Below, piece by piece: positions 21,573-34,600 of a DNA stretch of 64,000 bases; position 1 is the first letter of the stretch; each line of letters starts with the position of its first letter. Origin of the DNA: Polytrichum commune (Eukaryota; Streptophyta; Polytrichopsida; Polytrichales; Polytrichaceae); the NCBI GenBank assembly GCA_950295325.1, contig OX485806.1:19468001-19532000 (forward strand), given 5' to 3'. A program made the position numbers and the translations under genes. A model generated the notes under the pieces. It searched no databases. It was not told where the DNA came from and was given only the letters and a program-made list of their open reading frames with translations.

Positions 21573-22127
21573 AACGCCTCCCGGTTCGAATGGGCCCCAC
21601 AGGCAAAGCATGCAATCCGAATACACATGAGCCGGCCCTCTACTATCTTATTATTATACTAAAGAAGTGTCTTTCGCCGGTTAAAGTTAACATTCAACCA
21701 TAAATTGAGCACCGGCAGATGCAGTCACTCAGCCTTTTTGCACACAAATTGAATACTAAATCATAGATCCTGGAATCCTTCCACTATTCATAGCCTTCCT
21801 TGGCTCTTTTAGGTGCACCGTTCATTATGAAATTGCAGAAATTGCCTGCACACAGCGGCTAACTTACTAATAAAAGCGGACCGCAATCACCTTCCCAATC
21901 CGATCATTGCCACCTTGTTTGTCACAGAATAAACAAGTCTAGTTTATAATTCACCTCCAAATTTCCATGATGATGCTAATATTTCATTTGGGTTTTTGAA
22001 TTAGGCTCTGCTTTTTTCAATTCTGGGTTTTTGTTGCAAATTATTCCGTCGTCAGTTTCTTCATCTTGGCAAGTTTAGCTTGTAAAAGGCCTTCTCGTAA
22101 AAGATCTGACAGTAAAAACAAAAAACT

Positions 22128-22470
22128 CGGTGGTAAGTAAATAATTTCGGTTTTCCTGCGAAAGCCCGGGATGCACATTTCAAATTCCGAGAAATCAATG
22201 GCAGTCGAAGAGGAGAGAGGATTTTATGAGCTGGAAGGAACAGCGATCAGTGATGCCCCCGCGTGTCGCCGGTCATCTGCACCGGAGGTTTGGTTTTTGT
22301 GAGTAATTTGTTTCGATTTTCTTTGAGTTTGTTTTGGTTAAAATCGGTGGTAAGTAGGGAATTTTTTTCCCTGCGAAAGACTGGATGCAACATTTGAAAT
22401 TTCGAGCCTACTAGGAGTGGATTTTATGAGCTGGGAGGAGCACAGCGTCGCCGGTCACTTGAACTGGGAG
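22128..22470. repeat. Diverged 213-bp tandem duplication
   Basis: Two units, from about 22128 and about 22341, share TCGGTGGTAAGTA, CCTGCGAAAG, TTTCAAATTYCGAG-like blocks, GGATTTTATGAGCTGG and GTCGCCGGTCA. They may be part of a long E2F leader or promoter. Confidence 0.65.
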
Positions 22471-24048
22471 GAGCAGGATTTGTATTTGTATTTGTATTTG
22501 TTTTTGGTTTCTGTTTTAGTTTTAGTGTTTGGTCACTTTGCTAAGTTTTTTGATCATCAAGGCTATGGTGGTGGCGATGGACGGCTAGCTATTCCCCGCG
22601 CAGAACTAGAGCGTAAGCAAGTAGCATTGAACGCCAGGGGGGAGGGCGAGAGCGAGAGCCCGCCCAATTCTACGCTGGGAACGGAAGGGAAGGAAAGGAG
22701 AGGCAAAAAGGAAAGGGAAGAGGAGAAGAGAACCTCCCACCCTCCCAGCTCTCTTCCCTCGCTTCTCTGCTCAGCCTGTCCCCTGTTTTCCCTCGCTCAC
22801 AATACCACACCACATCACAACGCTCAGGCTTCAAAGCAAAACCACACCGACGCTCCCAGCAGCTCCCTCCCTAAGGGACCGTTTCCGCTGTCGTCATCAT
22901 CATCACAACAACATATACAACATACATCATAACATACATATTCACATACTTACGTTCATATCGAGTGGCGCCAATCCAGAGTGTGGGTGCCTTCCCCTGC
23001 CCTTCCCTCCCTTTTCAATCACCTCATCGGATGTTGGGGAGTTTATGGTTTGGATGGGTGAATGAATGAGGGAAACTCACTTTGAAGGTGCCGTTGCGGG
23101 CTGTGAGGAGAGGGAGTGAGAGAGAGAGAGAGAGAGAGTGGTTTGGTTTGGGTTGGGGTGTGTGGGGGGATTTTCGGGGGAGAATGAATGCGTGGAGGTG
23201 GTGATTTGCGAGGTGGTTTGGTTTACGAGGTCACTCAGTGGTTCTTGTTCTTGTGGGGGAGGGTGAGTGTTGTTTGGTTTGGTGATGATGTGAAGATGTG
23301 ATTTGGGTTTTGGTGTGGTTGAAGGATGTGAGATTCGGCCAGTCTTTGGGCCGTTGCGGAATCCTTCTTGGTACCCCCCCCTCTCTGTCTCGCTCTCTCG
23401 CTCTTTGAGCGAGTTTTGGAAGTTGGTTTCCGATATAGTTTGAGTTGGCGGGAGAGGTGGAGATACAGATTCCCGGCCGTTTTGGGTCGAATTCTTCGTC
23501 CTCCGTAGGATCCACCCTCGATCTCTGGAGTGCAGTTCCGCTTCTCTGGATTGTGTGGCGAGATTTGTTTTTTCTGGTTTGTCCGTGTCGTTGGATGGTT
23601 TCCGTTGTTGGCTGCGTAGGAATGCTTGGTGAACCCGAGAATTGTCTGGAGCATTCATCATAATCCATTGCCCAGAATCTTGGCGCCCGCCCGCCCGTCT
23701 TGTTGTTGTTGTCCATGTATGTGGTGTCTGTGAATCCAGTTCTGTAAGGGTAGAGAGTCGAGACCACCGACCGACCTATCTTCGATGCACCCTTCCTAAC
23801 CCACGCGGGTGCATCATCATCCATCCATTCCAGGACTGCTTCATTATCATCATCACCATCATCATCTTCCCACACTCGTTGAAGTCTGGCCCCGGTTGTG
23901 TTCGAATTGCCTGTTGCGATTGTAGGGCTCCAATACATGCTTGGGGCGGCGGAGGGGGGGTCTCAAACTACATAACATGCGAATGATAGTGTGTGTTAGC
24001 TTCTTAACTCTAGGGCAGACATTTGATGCTCCATAGTGCGGAAGTCGT
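22471..24048 (+). other. Probable promoter/5' leader of the E2F gene
   Basis: GC-richer and CT/GA-rich than the spacer around it, with a TTTGTA microsatellite (about 22479-22503) and a GA run (about 23116-23138). An E2F-like TTGGCGCC lies at 23680-23687, hinting at autoregulation. Overlapping open frames occur on the minus strand (up to 235 codons, 23231-23938) but show only low-complexity composition. Transcription start and any leader introns cannot be fixed from sequence alone. Confidence 0.35.
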
Positions 24049-27000
24049 ATGGAAGAGCATGGGCAAAGCATACTGAGACTGTCATGGTGCCCAGGGTTGA
24101 GAAGCAGCAGCAGCAGCAATGTAGCGATGCCTAATCCACAGCCGCCACCGCCCCTATGGAAGGTCCTGCAACAGGGAAAGCCCAAGATTGAGCCCAACGA
24201 GATTAACGACTTGCTAATCGCAAATGTAGGTCATCCCTGTTTGTCTGTTTGTTTGATGCGGTGTGATTTGGGTTGCCATGCTGTTTGCACGCCTCTGGTG
24301 AGTCGGTATTTATTCCATGATGGTGAGATTGCATGGGGGATGGGATTCAGCCACATGAAGTACCACTTCGTTGTTGCACCACTCTTTCTTGGCACAGTTC
24401 TGGCATCTTGGTCTAGCTCCTCCTTTCCTGCCATTCACACCATCACCCTTAATGGTAGCAGAGTTCTTGCTTGATTGCGTCTTCTTCCGATTCCCACTGT
24501 GTTCTCACCTCACGATAAGTATGTGAAATTGGGTGCAAACATCATCATCGTGTAATAAGAGGTGTAAGGATAAGCTTATCTCCGGTAGGTTATATGGGTG
24601 GGGAGGACAATTCACTGGTTGTGGATACTGAGAGGCACTTGTTGTTTGACGATCTGGTGCAAGAGCTGTAAGGGCCGTGTATTTATCTGGTCATTTTTTG
24701 TGTGCTGATGATGCTTGACATCGACCAGATGAAGAGGAGAAATGAGTCGGAAGAAGACCACGACGTTGAGATGAATGGCTGGAATGGTAATGGCATTGCG
24801 AGCTCCGATCCTAGCCCTGTTGTCACTCCGTCAGGACCTGCAAGGAGAGCGAGCCGGCCCAAGGCAGGGAAACAGTCGAAGAATGGGCCACAGACCCCAG
24901 GGCCTTCCGGCCATGGTGGGCCTCTACATCCATCTATCCCTACGTTCTTGAGTCGCCTAGTGAGTTTTACCGTTGGTTGCATGATTCTTAAATCTCACGC
25001 GCTTCCGAAGTGCGGTTTCATTGGATGGCGTTCACATGACAAATATATGAAACCAGCTGCAATCTATATCATTCACTGGGTTCTTATACTTATATCTTAC
25101 TATACTTATTGCCCTGTTCATGGGCTATAACAAATCTCCACAGTAGTGTTATGACTTGAGGTCCAAAGGGCTCTGATATGGGTATGGATCAATCATGTAA
25201 GATGTCAACACTGGCTTGGAGCATGTGGAGATGAAGGGAGTGGGAGTCTGAATTTGGCTGGGTTTGTTCCTGGGAGCAATTCTGGAGGGTTCATCATCGG
25301 AAATGAGACATTATAGTAGGAGTACATTAATGCCATACTATTGTCAGTCACTTGTTTTGGATGGCTTATGATTGTGCTGTACATTCAGAATTGATGTTAT
25401 GTAGAGGAACACGTTGTGTCTACTGGAAGAACTCTGCTCAACTTGTAGGGTCAGACAACTTTTTAATATCCAGTATTCTGGTTCGATTCTAAGGAATGGT
25501 GGTGATTTGAATCGACTTGAGAGTTGACACAATCTATCTGAAACATCATAAGAAGCAACAGATATGGTGATATTTGAAATGAAACATGTTCTACCTTCCC
25601 TACATCTCCTGGCTCTTGTATTTGCTGGCAAACATCAGTACAGTCAATTCCGTGGTTTGCAAATTGTGATACATGATCCAGTGGGCTCCAACTAAATTTC
25701 CCCACTCTTGATGAATGTGCAGGATCACCTACCACTAGTGCACCGACTCCAACCAGCACTTGTCGCTATGACAGCTCACTAGGTGCCTTATCTTTCAAGA
25801 GTTATCTGAGCAGATAATTATTTGTAAAAGGGTAGAAAATCAGAACTGCACTACTATTGAGGAGTTGCTGCATTGTTGATTGTCTGCAGGGAATCACTTT
25901 TGTTAACAGGCCCTTAAATGTCCAAAGGAGGATGCAACACTCTGTATACTGCACTTGCTTCTCCTTGTACTTTCCTTGAAGTAGAATATGATAAACTTGA
26001 AAGCTTTTATGGACATAACTCTGGCTGTGTGTTATTCTCGTCCAGGACTCTTGACAAAGAAGTTCATTGATCTTATCAAGGAAGCTGATGATGGAATTTT
26101 GGATCTCAACAAAGCTGCAGATACTTTGCATGTTGGTACTCTGTCCCTGATCAGTTACTGAGGTTGTATTGAAACATCAGTGCTTTGTACATAGAGTTAT
26201 CTCATCATTTAGTGATTGTTTGTTATGGAATCACATGATGCTGTGACCTTCCAGGTTTCTGTGATGTATGTCAGCTAAACTATACTAAATGCTGATAGGG
26301 CTTATTTATTACAACAGGTACAGAAGAGACGAATTTATGACATCACAAATGTTCTTGAAGGGATTGGATTGATTGAAAAGAAGCTGAAAAATAGGATACG
26401 ATGGAAGTAAGTGGAATTTTCGACCTATGTCTCAGATGGTGCAATTGGATGCAGGCAAATGCACAATACAACATACTGATCAAGTGTATGTGTGAATCTT
26501 GTTTTGTCAATATGGGTTCAGGGGCCTTGGAATGGCAAGAACAGCTGAAGCCAGGGATGATGTAGCAGCGTTGCAGGTATAGATTTGTTTTGTTCCTATA
26601 ATGACATTGGCTACACCCTGCCTGTTGCTATTCTTTCTCAAATTCGCTGCTTCTGATTCTAACATCTGTTGTATCCTGGACTTGACGGTGGCTGCAGTCT
26701 GTTCTTATGTATTGCAATTCTGTGAATCTTTAGTTACGTCTGATCAATCACTATCACAGTAGACAATGTTGTGATTAAATTACAATGTTGACAATGGCAG
26801 GCTGAGGTCGAGGAACTACGTACAGAGGAGGCAAGGTTGGATGACTGCATTGGGTATGTATCTCGTCTTTACTGCTTGTTTTATTCGAACAAATCAGGTG
26901 GTGGTTATGACTTGTAACTAAGAGTTGGCATAAAAGCATCCTAATATCTTGTGGCTGGCAGGGAGATGAGGGATCGTCTGCGGAGCATGAGTGAAGATGA

Positions 27001-29296
27001 ACACAATAAACAGTGAGACACCATTTGCAACTCTTTTCTAATTGTGACCACTTTTGACAGGAGTAGTTTTGGGCTATGCTTGCCAGACCATATGGTGATC
27101 TTTACATACGTACTGGAGGGGCTCTTTGATTTTTTGGCTATGAGACATGGTTGGCAGGTGATGTTATCAAAATTAGTGCTAATTCCCATTTGACTTCATC
27201 TGCAGATGGCTTTATGTAACTGAAGATGATATTAAGAACTTGCCATGTTTTCAGGTGAACATATCCTTCTGTCTTACTTTGTTGATTCTTCTATCAGCTA
27301 TATCCTTGAGAGTTAGTCAACATTGAAAATAGTGGCAATGATGGCTATGGCACACTGATTGCAGCATTGTAGGATGAGATGTAATGTAACCTATTCCAAA
27401 TGCACTCTGAAACGAATAGTTAAACTGAAGTGTTGTACATGCTCACATTTGGCAGGGCGAGACACTTATTGCAATCAAAGCTCCCCATGGGACTACTCTA
27501 GAAGTTCCAGATCCTGATGAGGTAATTCTGAGCCTTGCTCTCAGGGTGTGTGATATGTTGTTTTTGCCTTGTGGAGTGGATGTATATCCTAATTTAAAAA
27601 AGTGGTCTCATCTTTCCTCAAGGACTCCAGATTAGTTTACTTCCACACGCTTACTTCCTCGTGCATGTCATACCATTCTTCATCAAAAGAAACAAGTTCA
27701 AAAGTTTTGACCTATTTTAGTGATATTCTTACTCACATTTCAAACTGTGGATTTCAGGCAGTGGAGTACCCCCATAGGCGCTTTCAGATATTGCTTCGCA
27801 GCACTATGGGCCCTATTGATGTGTACCTTGTCAGGTTTGAGGCCTACTTAGCCATTGTCAACTTTCAACTGTGGTTATACTCTTTGCCTTTGGTATTATT
27901 ACATGAACAGGACTTTTCATACATGACAAGTCACCTTCAATGATTAGTTCTAGTAGGATGAGTGGACCTCACTTGCACTGACCTGTGCAAATACTGGCTG
28001 TGACAATATATATGTTGTGTGACTCTAATGTTATTCACCACTATATTTGATATAACCTGTCTCTAACAGCCGCTTTGAAGGAAAGTTTGAGGAAATGCCC
28101 TCCACTGAGATGCCAATGGAGGTTGGACAATCCAACCACGACTCCACAGCCCCTTCTCCAACTTCCACCCCGAGTCATCAAGGAAATATGGCTGATGCAC
28201 CAGAAGCAAGCTTTGTCATGTCAGAATTGGGCTCCAGTGTCGGTGGTCAGGAGGCAGCTTCCCAAAGCTCTGAACCCACAAGCCCTCACCCTGACTTTGT
28301 GGGTGGGATTATGAGGATAACTCCTGCAGAAGTGAATGTAAGTTCCCTAAAATCCACTGAAGCATCTCGTCATATGCATTGTAAGATCCTGGTATGCCAT
28401 GTATCTGTGCGACAAGAGTTCTTTTTATCAGAGTTGATTTTTTGTGGGTAGTTGGTTGTATGCACATAACATCTACCATATTTGGTAAGTTTCTGGTGCA
28501 TGCTTGGAGGTAGTATGGGGATTTGAATGAAAAACATGCTTTATTGATTCATTGAGGCTCGAGCTCATAATGGCATGCCAAGAGGTGCTAAAATGTGTAT
28601 GACCCTCAACAATCAAAATAGTTTGCTTATGCATTCAAATCCCCACACTACTTCTGAGCATGCACCACAAGTGGAAAGAATTTATTGATGCTGTATGCAA
28701 AAGAACCACTAGAAATCCACAGCGGACCAACTCCTGACCAAGAATTTCGTTTTGTTAAGGGATATTACTTGTCCTAAGCTGGTCCTTGGCAAGCAATTTT
28801 GAAAAGGAGATTGAAGATTTGAAATGTCAATGAAGCCCACCTCAATGCTCTTGTTCGTGTTAAATTGTAGTTTTAGCTGTTGTAATAGCCTAGGTATGGA
28901 TTCAAGTGTGGCTTGGAAATGCACTGAAGAGTGACATGGTTGTGATTGTCTTTGTAATTGTATTTTGTGGGGTATGATTACAGACGGACACAGACTACTG
29001 GTTGCTCTCGGATGCAGGGGTTGGCATCACAGATATGTGGAAAAGTGATCGTATCCTTCATGTTTTCTTTTACATGTATGGTTATGCCTGTGTTGTTAGA
29101 TAGGTGTACTGATATATTATCGTCTTTTATTTTTCAACTCGTGCTTGCATACCTTGACTTTGACATGACAGCATCCAATGCAATGTGGGACGAAGTGGTT
29201 AGGCTCAACGCAGAATTTGGAATTGACAACATAGGATCGCCTCATCCCCACACTCCACCCTCAAGCAGCGCCATTGAAGTTGACCCAGTGAGTTGA
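24049..29296 (+). CDS. E2F: Canonical plant E2F transcription factor
   Basis: Fourteen exons: 24049-24225, 24729-24915, 25723-25782, 26046-26131, 26318-26406, 26522-26576, 26801-26853, 26962-27012, 27206-27254, 27456-27521, 27758-27834, 28070-28337, 28984-29050, 29172-29296 (469 residues; Arabidopsis E2Fs have about 400-485). An in-frame TAG precedes the ATG. The winged-helix DNA-binding domain spans about 135-202 with the RRIYD motif at 174-178. Heptad dimerisation and marked-box regions follow ([30 protein letters not shown]). A C-terminal acidic segment, [17 protein letters not shown] (about 409-425), matches the retinoblastoma-binding region. With a DP partner it should activate S-phase genes. 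The exon-4 donor (GTTGGT) is weak. Intron 12 holds a palindromic MITE. The first two exons are variable and least certain. Confidence 0.93.
28480..28738. mobile_element. Palindromic MITE in E2F intron 12
   Basis: The core 28494-28667 is a long imperfect palindrome: TGGTGCATGC...GGTAGTATGGGGATTTGAAT on one arm is mirrored by ATTCAAATCCCCACACTAC and GCATGCACCA on the other. A homologous element lies in EXO70 intron 1 (51682-51937), sharing CAAGAGGTGCTAAAAT-like centre blocks and ACCAACTCC at the right. Confidence 0.65.
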
Positions 29297-31672
29297 GCTT
29301 GTTGGGTCTGGTCAATCTTCTTTGTCAAACATTGTTACAAAACACCAGAGGACTTAAACGAGTTCCATTACAGTACTGGCAATGCTTGTGTGTTCACAAG
29401 CTTAAATCTGAAGGGTTGACCACTCTCAACAAATCTGTACACTACAAAGTGATCCATATCTCAGGAACACCGGTTGCTGTAAATCGTCCATAAATGCTTA
29501 GACGAGGCGAGTGGCCAAAGCTGGTGCTTGTTTGTGTTTGTGCAAACTCTATGGTTGGACTGGATATGGAAACCCAACTCTGCTCAATTAATTTGTGACA
29601 GTGATACCAAAGGTGTTGACTGAGCCACCTTCTCTTGCATTGAAATAAGTACATGGGTCCCTGCTAGGATGGGAGAACTTGGCATGTAGGTATGTAGTAG
29701 TCTCTTTGGTACAAACCAGAGGAGAATTTTTTTGTGTGACAGGTTACGGTGGATCCTGCGAGGACTGGTTTTCTACTTCTACAATCTCTTAGAATAGGCT
29801 GTGAATTTGCTTCCATCCACTGGATGGCCATTTTAGCAAAAAGTCGTTCTCTCAGCAAGTCATCTTGTTCATTGGAAGAGTTTGAACTCCTGTCTTGCCT
29901 ACTGAAATTGAGTCCTAATCTTGAATTTGAAGTGCACATCAGTATTTGTGCCAATTCGCCGCTTTGAGTGGTCTTACCTATTGCCTACATTGTGCTTGAT
30001 TATTGAACGTTAATTCTAGTGTTGATTAAATAGGCATGTTCAGTCAGAAAGATGAACCCGTAATTCTTCAGAGTCTTGGTACAAATTGTAATGGCTTTTA
30101 AGCAGATCACTGCAAGAATTGTGGTCATTCTAAGTCTGAGAATGTGAAGTTGATATCATAATTCACTACGACAAAGATGAGACTGGATGGAAATTGAAAA
30201 TCTCGATCGGTGTTGGACATCATTTTACATTTCTTCAAGAGTTCACCATGCTACCTATATGACAAAGTAAATTGTGTTCGGTTGTATGGTTCCACTAAAA
30301 CGTCGATCTTAATTCTGAGAGGAGCATTTTATATTGCCCAAACTAACTGTTTAGAAGACAATTCTGAAAATGTGGCACATTATAAATAAAGTTGGAAATT
30401 ACCGTGCATTTTTTATCATGGATTTCACATCCTAGTGTATCGAAATTCCATCCGTCACAGTTTTGCTTGGTCATGTTTGTCTCCATGATCATAAACAGTT
30501 TGGGCAATTTTGATGTTGCTAAAATCCTTCCAGGTTGCTTAAACCATGTGAACCACAAATTGATAGTTGCTTCTAGAGGGTAGGGAAAATGAGTCCTACG
30601 TACTTTAGGACAACCATCGCAACCGACATCAAAGAAAATCGAAATATAAATCACAAGAACCATCTCACACCATAAAAGACATTATGGAACTTTTACTGTT
30701 TTGTTATGGTAGACTTCATATTGGCAATCTACAAGTTATGAAATTTCAACTCACTTTCAACCCATCATATCAATTGTCTCATCATAATAATGATGTTTGT
30801 GATTATGGATTTTAGAAATTCTTAACTTTTAAATTCATCATAGGAGAACATAAGGTTTTAATTGTGTGGATGTGATCCTTTGATGGTGCCTCACAATTCT
30901 TGAACAAACCTTTGGAACTATTATATTATAATACATCTTAGAAAAAAAATGCTTACTCCCTTGAACCCGCACAAAAACTTGCAGCTCGTATACAAACCCC
31001 TTTAATGATGGGTCTTGCTATAAGCCACCTCTTAAGGGTGGGCTTATATCGGGGATTCAAGTCCAAACAATTTGGGATCCAAAACACACCTTGATGAACC
31101 TTACTTATGGACTCAAGCTTCATAATTAGTTTCTCAAACTAGGAGTATTTTCTTGAATGGGGACTGCCAAGATTTCCCAATACTTTATTTTTTTCCTTAC
31201 CTTGGACCCATGCCCTAATGTAAACTCCTTGCGTCCAATTTTCGCTCTCGACCAATAGGATCCCTTGGTTTTGGTGTGTCTTTCGTCTTGAACCCTAGTG
31301 TGAGCTCACCTAATACGTTTCCCTCCAAAAGGTGACCACCCCAGGCATTCAAAGATTGGTCTCTCCCGATTGGCTCGTGACACGGTGACGAGCACTAGAA
31401 GCACGGTGATGGGCGCCCTCCCTGAGGGCCTTCAACCGCGCAAACCCTAAGATTGTGTGCAACCTTCAGCTTCGGTGGCACCAGCGAGCACGCCTTTCCG
31501 GACTGAGAGCGTCTTGCCTTATTGGTTTCTTCCTTGTTCTTATTAAATTGTTCCTAATTCTTACTCTCTGTTTTGCAATCGTTGAGATTTGTCGTCGCAG
31601 TTCGCAGTCGACACGTTTTCAGTGGCCGGTGGTGGTGCGTGAAGAGACACGGGTTTTGGACGCTCAGACACC
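29297..31672. other. E2F 3' region and spacer, no gene seen
   Basis: The first few hundred bases are presumably E2F 3' UTR. Then AT-rich sequence without a supported gene or readable element. The last 250 bases before 31672 are the ZOP1 promoter/leader. Confidence 0.4.
31442..31450 (+). promoter_or_regulatory. Telo-box upstream of ZOP1
   Basis: AAACCCTAA about 220 bases upstream of the ZOP1 ATG. Telo-boxes are common in promoters of plant translation and RNA-processing genes. Confidence 0.4.
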
Positions 31673-34600
31673 ATGACGGAGGTGTGTTTCAATTCCAACT
31701 GAATCATATGCTCTATTCTCGGTTTGGGAAATTTGGCGTTTGTGTTGTTATTATTTTTATTAGTAGAGAGTGCTTGGGCTGCTTCAGAATTCCTTTACCA
31801 ATCGAGGGTTTTGGTGGGGTTCGATTTTCTGGTTGTATGCTGTTACTCCCCATTTCTCCCCAACAGCCTTTGAAAAATACCACATCATCGGTTGATTATC
31901 AATTTGGTAGAATTTGTACTTTATCCGCCGGATTTTCTTCTTCTCGTTGTTAAGTGCAAGTTTGAGGGCGTTTATTTTTCTTCACGTTTTCTGCTCCCAA
32001 AGCCACCACATTACTTAGCAATACATAGAGGCATCATAGTACGGCTCACGATTCTTTTTGCCATCTTGGTGATCAGCAGGACTCTGTAGGAGGCACTTTT
32101 ACCAATTTGAGTTTACTAGAATTCGTGTATTTGACTTCCTCAATTCATATCCTTAACAACCCTAAGCCTACCGGACAATAAAAGATTCTTGTCCTAAGAG
32201 AATTGTACGCTTAGAAATGTGCATAAACTTCTGCGTCTCCGGTCCACCTAACCTCTTGCAGTTTGGGGTTTAGCATATGGACATACTCGAAGATGGGAAA
32301 GGTAGACGGGATGCTTGTCTCTTTATTCCCAGCTTGTCCTGCTCTGTCCTGCTCAAAGAAACTACAGTAGGATATTAGACCTCAATGCAATTCAATGTGC
32401 CAAAATGTGCCCTTCGGCTGACACTGGAGAGATGGCCAAGCAGGTAGGTTTCATGGCCACAATTCCTGTGGTTGTGACTGCTTTGCTCTTTATGCATTTT
32501 AAGTAATGTGTGTGGGCCTTATGTGGTCACTCTTCTTAATCGAACACCTTCTTATTCTGGTACATGGCAAAGCTTGTTGTTACAAACGGACACTGCTAAG
32601 ACACGTGTTACTATGGGATTGGACAACGTGCTCAAAAAATGTAGACATCATTTTAGGTTCAACGGTTACACAATTGGGAAGGCCTATGTGATTGTTTAAA
32701 GAGAGGGATCTTTCACTTTGGACTCTTTTAATTTTTACATCTCTACTTCGATTCTGAAACTTGGAATGGCAATCGCTGACTGTATGAGACAATCTCCAAT
32801 CTCGATCCAACAACCTAGGTTGTCTGTGGAGTTGGAAGTGCCACAATAGGGCACGTTCCTTAAAAGGATGGCTCTCTTTTGCAGGCACTTCAGCATTTTC
32901 ATGTTTATATTATATCTACTGGCTGAAAGTGATTATGTCTGGAGATGTGGGGCCAGTGTCTTCCTGGTGTTGATTTTGGTCCATTATTCTTTATTCTCCC
33001 TTTTAAACCTGCTTCCTGTATGACACTCCATTCAGAGAGTGTATAATTTATGATCCTTTTCTCTACTGACTTTATTTCCCTTCCTCTGGCTGTCTTATTG
33101 TGTTAATGCCCTGTTTTTGTTCTGTGATGTGCAGTACTGGGTAAGCCAAGGTAAAAAGTGGTGTGACTATTGCAAAATCTACATTGCCAACAATGCAACC
33201 AGTCTACGTAACCATGAATTTGGGCAGCGGCATAAAGAAAGTGTGGCCCAGCGCCTGGCTACTATGCGGAAAGACAACATTGCCAAGGAGAGGGAGAAGC
33301 AGCAAGCTGTCAAGGACCTTGAGCGAATTGAAGTGGTGAGTTATCTGTTTGAACCTGTACAATAATTTTTTCAAAGAAATGTCACTTCCCGTCAAGTACT
33401 GAATGTGTTGAAACTTACCTAGTCTTGCTTGTAAGTCAATTGTTCTGGATGAGCTTGTCATCAAACTGGACGTGCCTTGACAGTGTGAACAGGCTCTGGT
33501 GGATGTTTGGGAGCTCATTACTTGGGGATAGTTGCATATAATAAACACATCATTAGTGGAGGCAGTTCAACTATCTGTGACAAAGCATTCATAAAGATGC
33601 TACATCACACTATCAGGTAGCCCATGTTAAGAAAAACTGTCGATTACATTAGCACCCGCTTCCCACCCCTTATGGTTGGCTGTATCAATTTCAATCACTC
33701 TCTTATTGTGTGCTAACTTTGTATAACTGCATGGTCCAGTTTGTGAGCGCCAGGAATGCTGTGCTGATTTGACTGGTGTGTCTTTTCTTCTTCACATATG
33801 TGTTGCAAGTTGAGATTGCCACTTCAGAGGAACCTTGGGTTAATTAAAAGTGGAAGAGAAACAAAAAAGCAGTGTGTTATGCATGAATGCCAAATTATCT
33901 TGTCATTGGTTGAAGTGCCTCTTCCTAATTCAAATTTCAACATCAGATTGCCACGAGAGTCACAGAAGAGGATACATAACCCTCTTGGTATATGACATCC
34001 AAAACTTCTTGATTGTTTTTTGGAGTTCCACATAGTCACTTGTGACTGCGGCCAAGAAATCTGACACTCTGATAATCGGGACCTCAAGGCAGTTTGTAGT
34101 AGATGATTATCTTATTTAAATACTTTTCTGTTGACTGCCTGAACAGCAAGCAAAAAAGAGCTATGAGAGGGATGTCGCAGCAGCAGAGAGGCTTGCAGTT
34201 TCTATGAATGGTGGGATACAACAAGCAGCCCGACCCCCTGAACCTCCTGGAGGTGCTCCTACAGTTCCGGCAATACCTGTTTCAACACCCACTCAGCCTA
34301 GTGGCAAGAGTGAAGCTAAGTCAGATGGTTAGTTTTTTCAATCCCAATCTGTTCTCATTATGAAGTTCGAGTATAATGGTGCACATTGACATTGTAAGTG
34401 AGTCCTGTGAACTATGGTTTTGGCTTAGGTCTCTAGTGTACCTGGTGAAGTTTTTAAAATAGAAAATTTGGAAAACAGAGAGTGAGGAATGACCATAAAC
34501 AAAAATATGTTGCTTCAAAGCTTGTCAAATACATGTATTCATATTTCGCTGCAAATGTTGGCATCCTGTCATCCAAAATTTAGGTAAAGATGAAGCTGGT

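Noticed and set aside
24916-24959. Longer E2F exon 2 ending at a GTGAGT donor
   Set aside because: That donor gives the wrong phase for the CRYDSSL exon; the donor at 24916 restores it.
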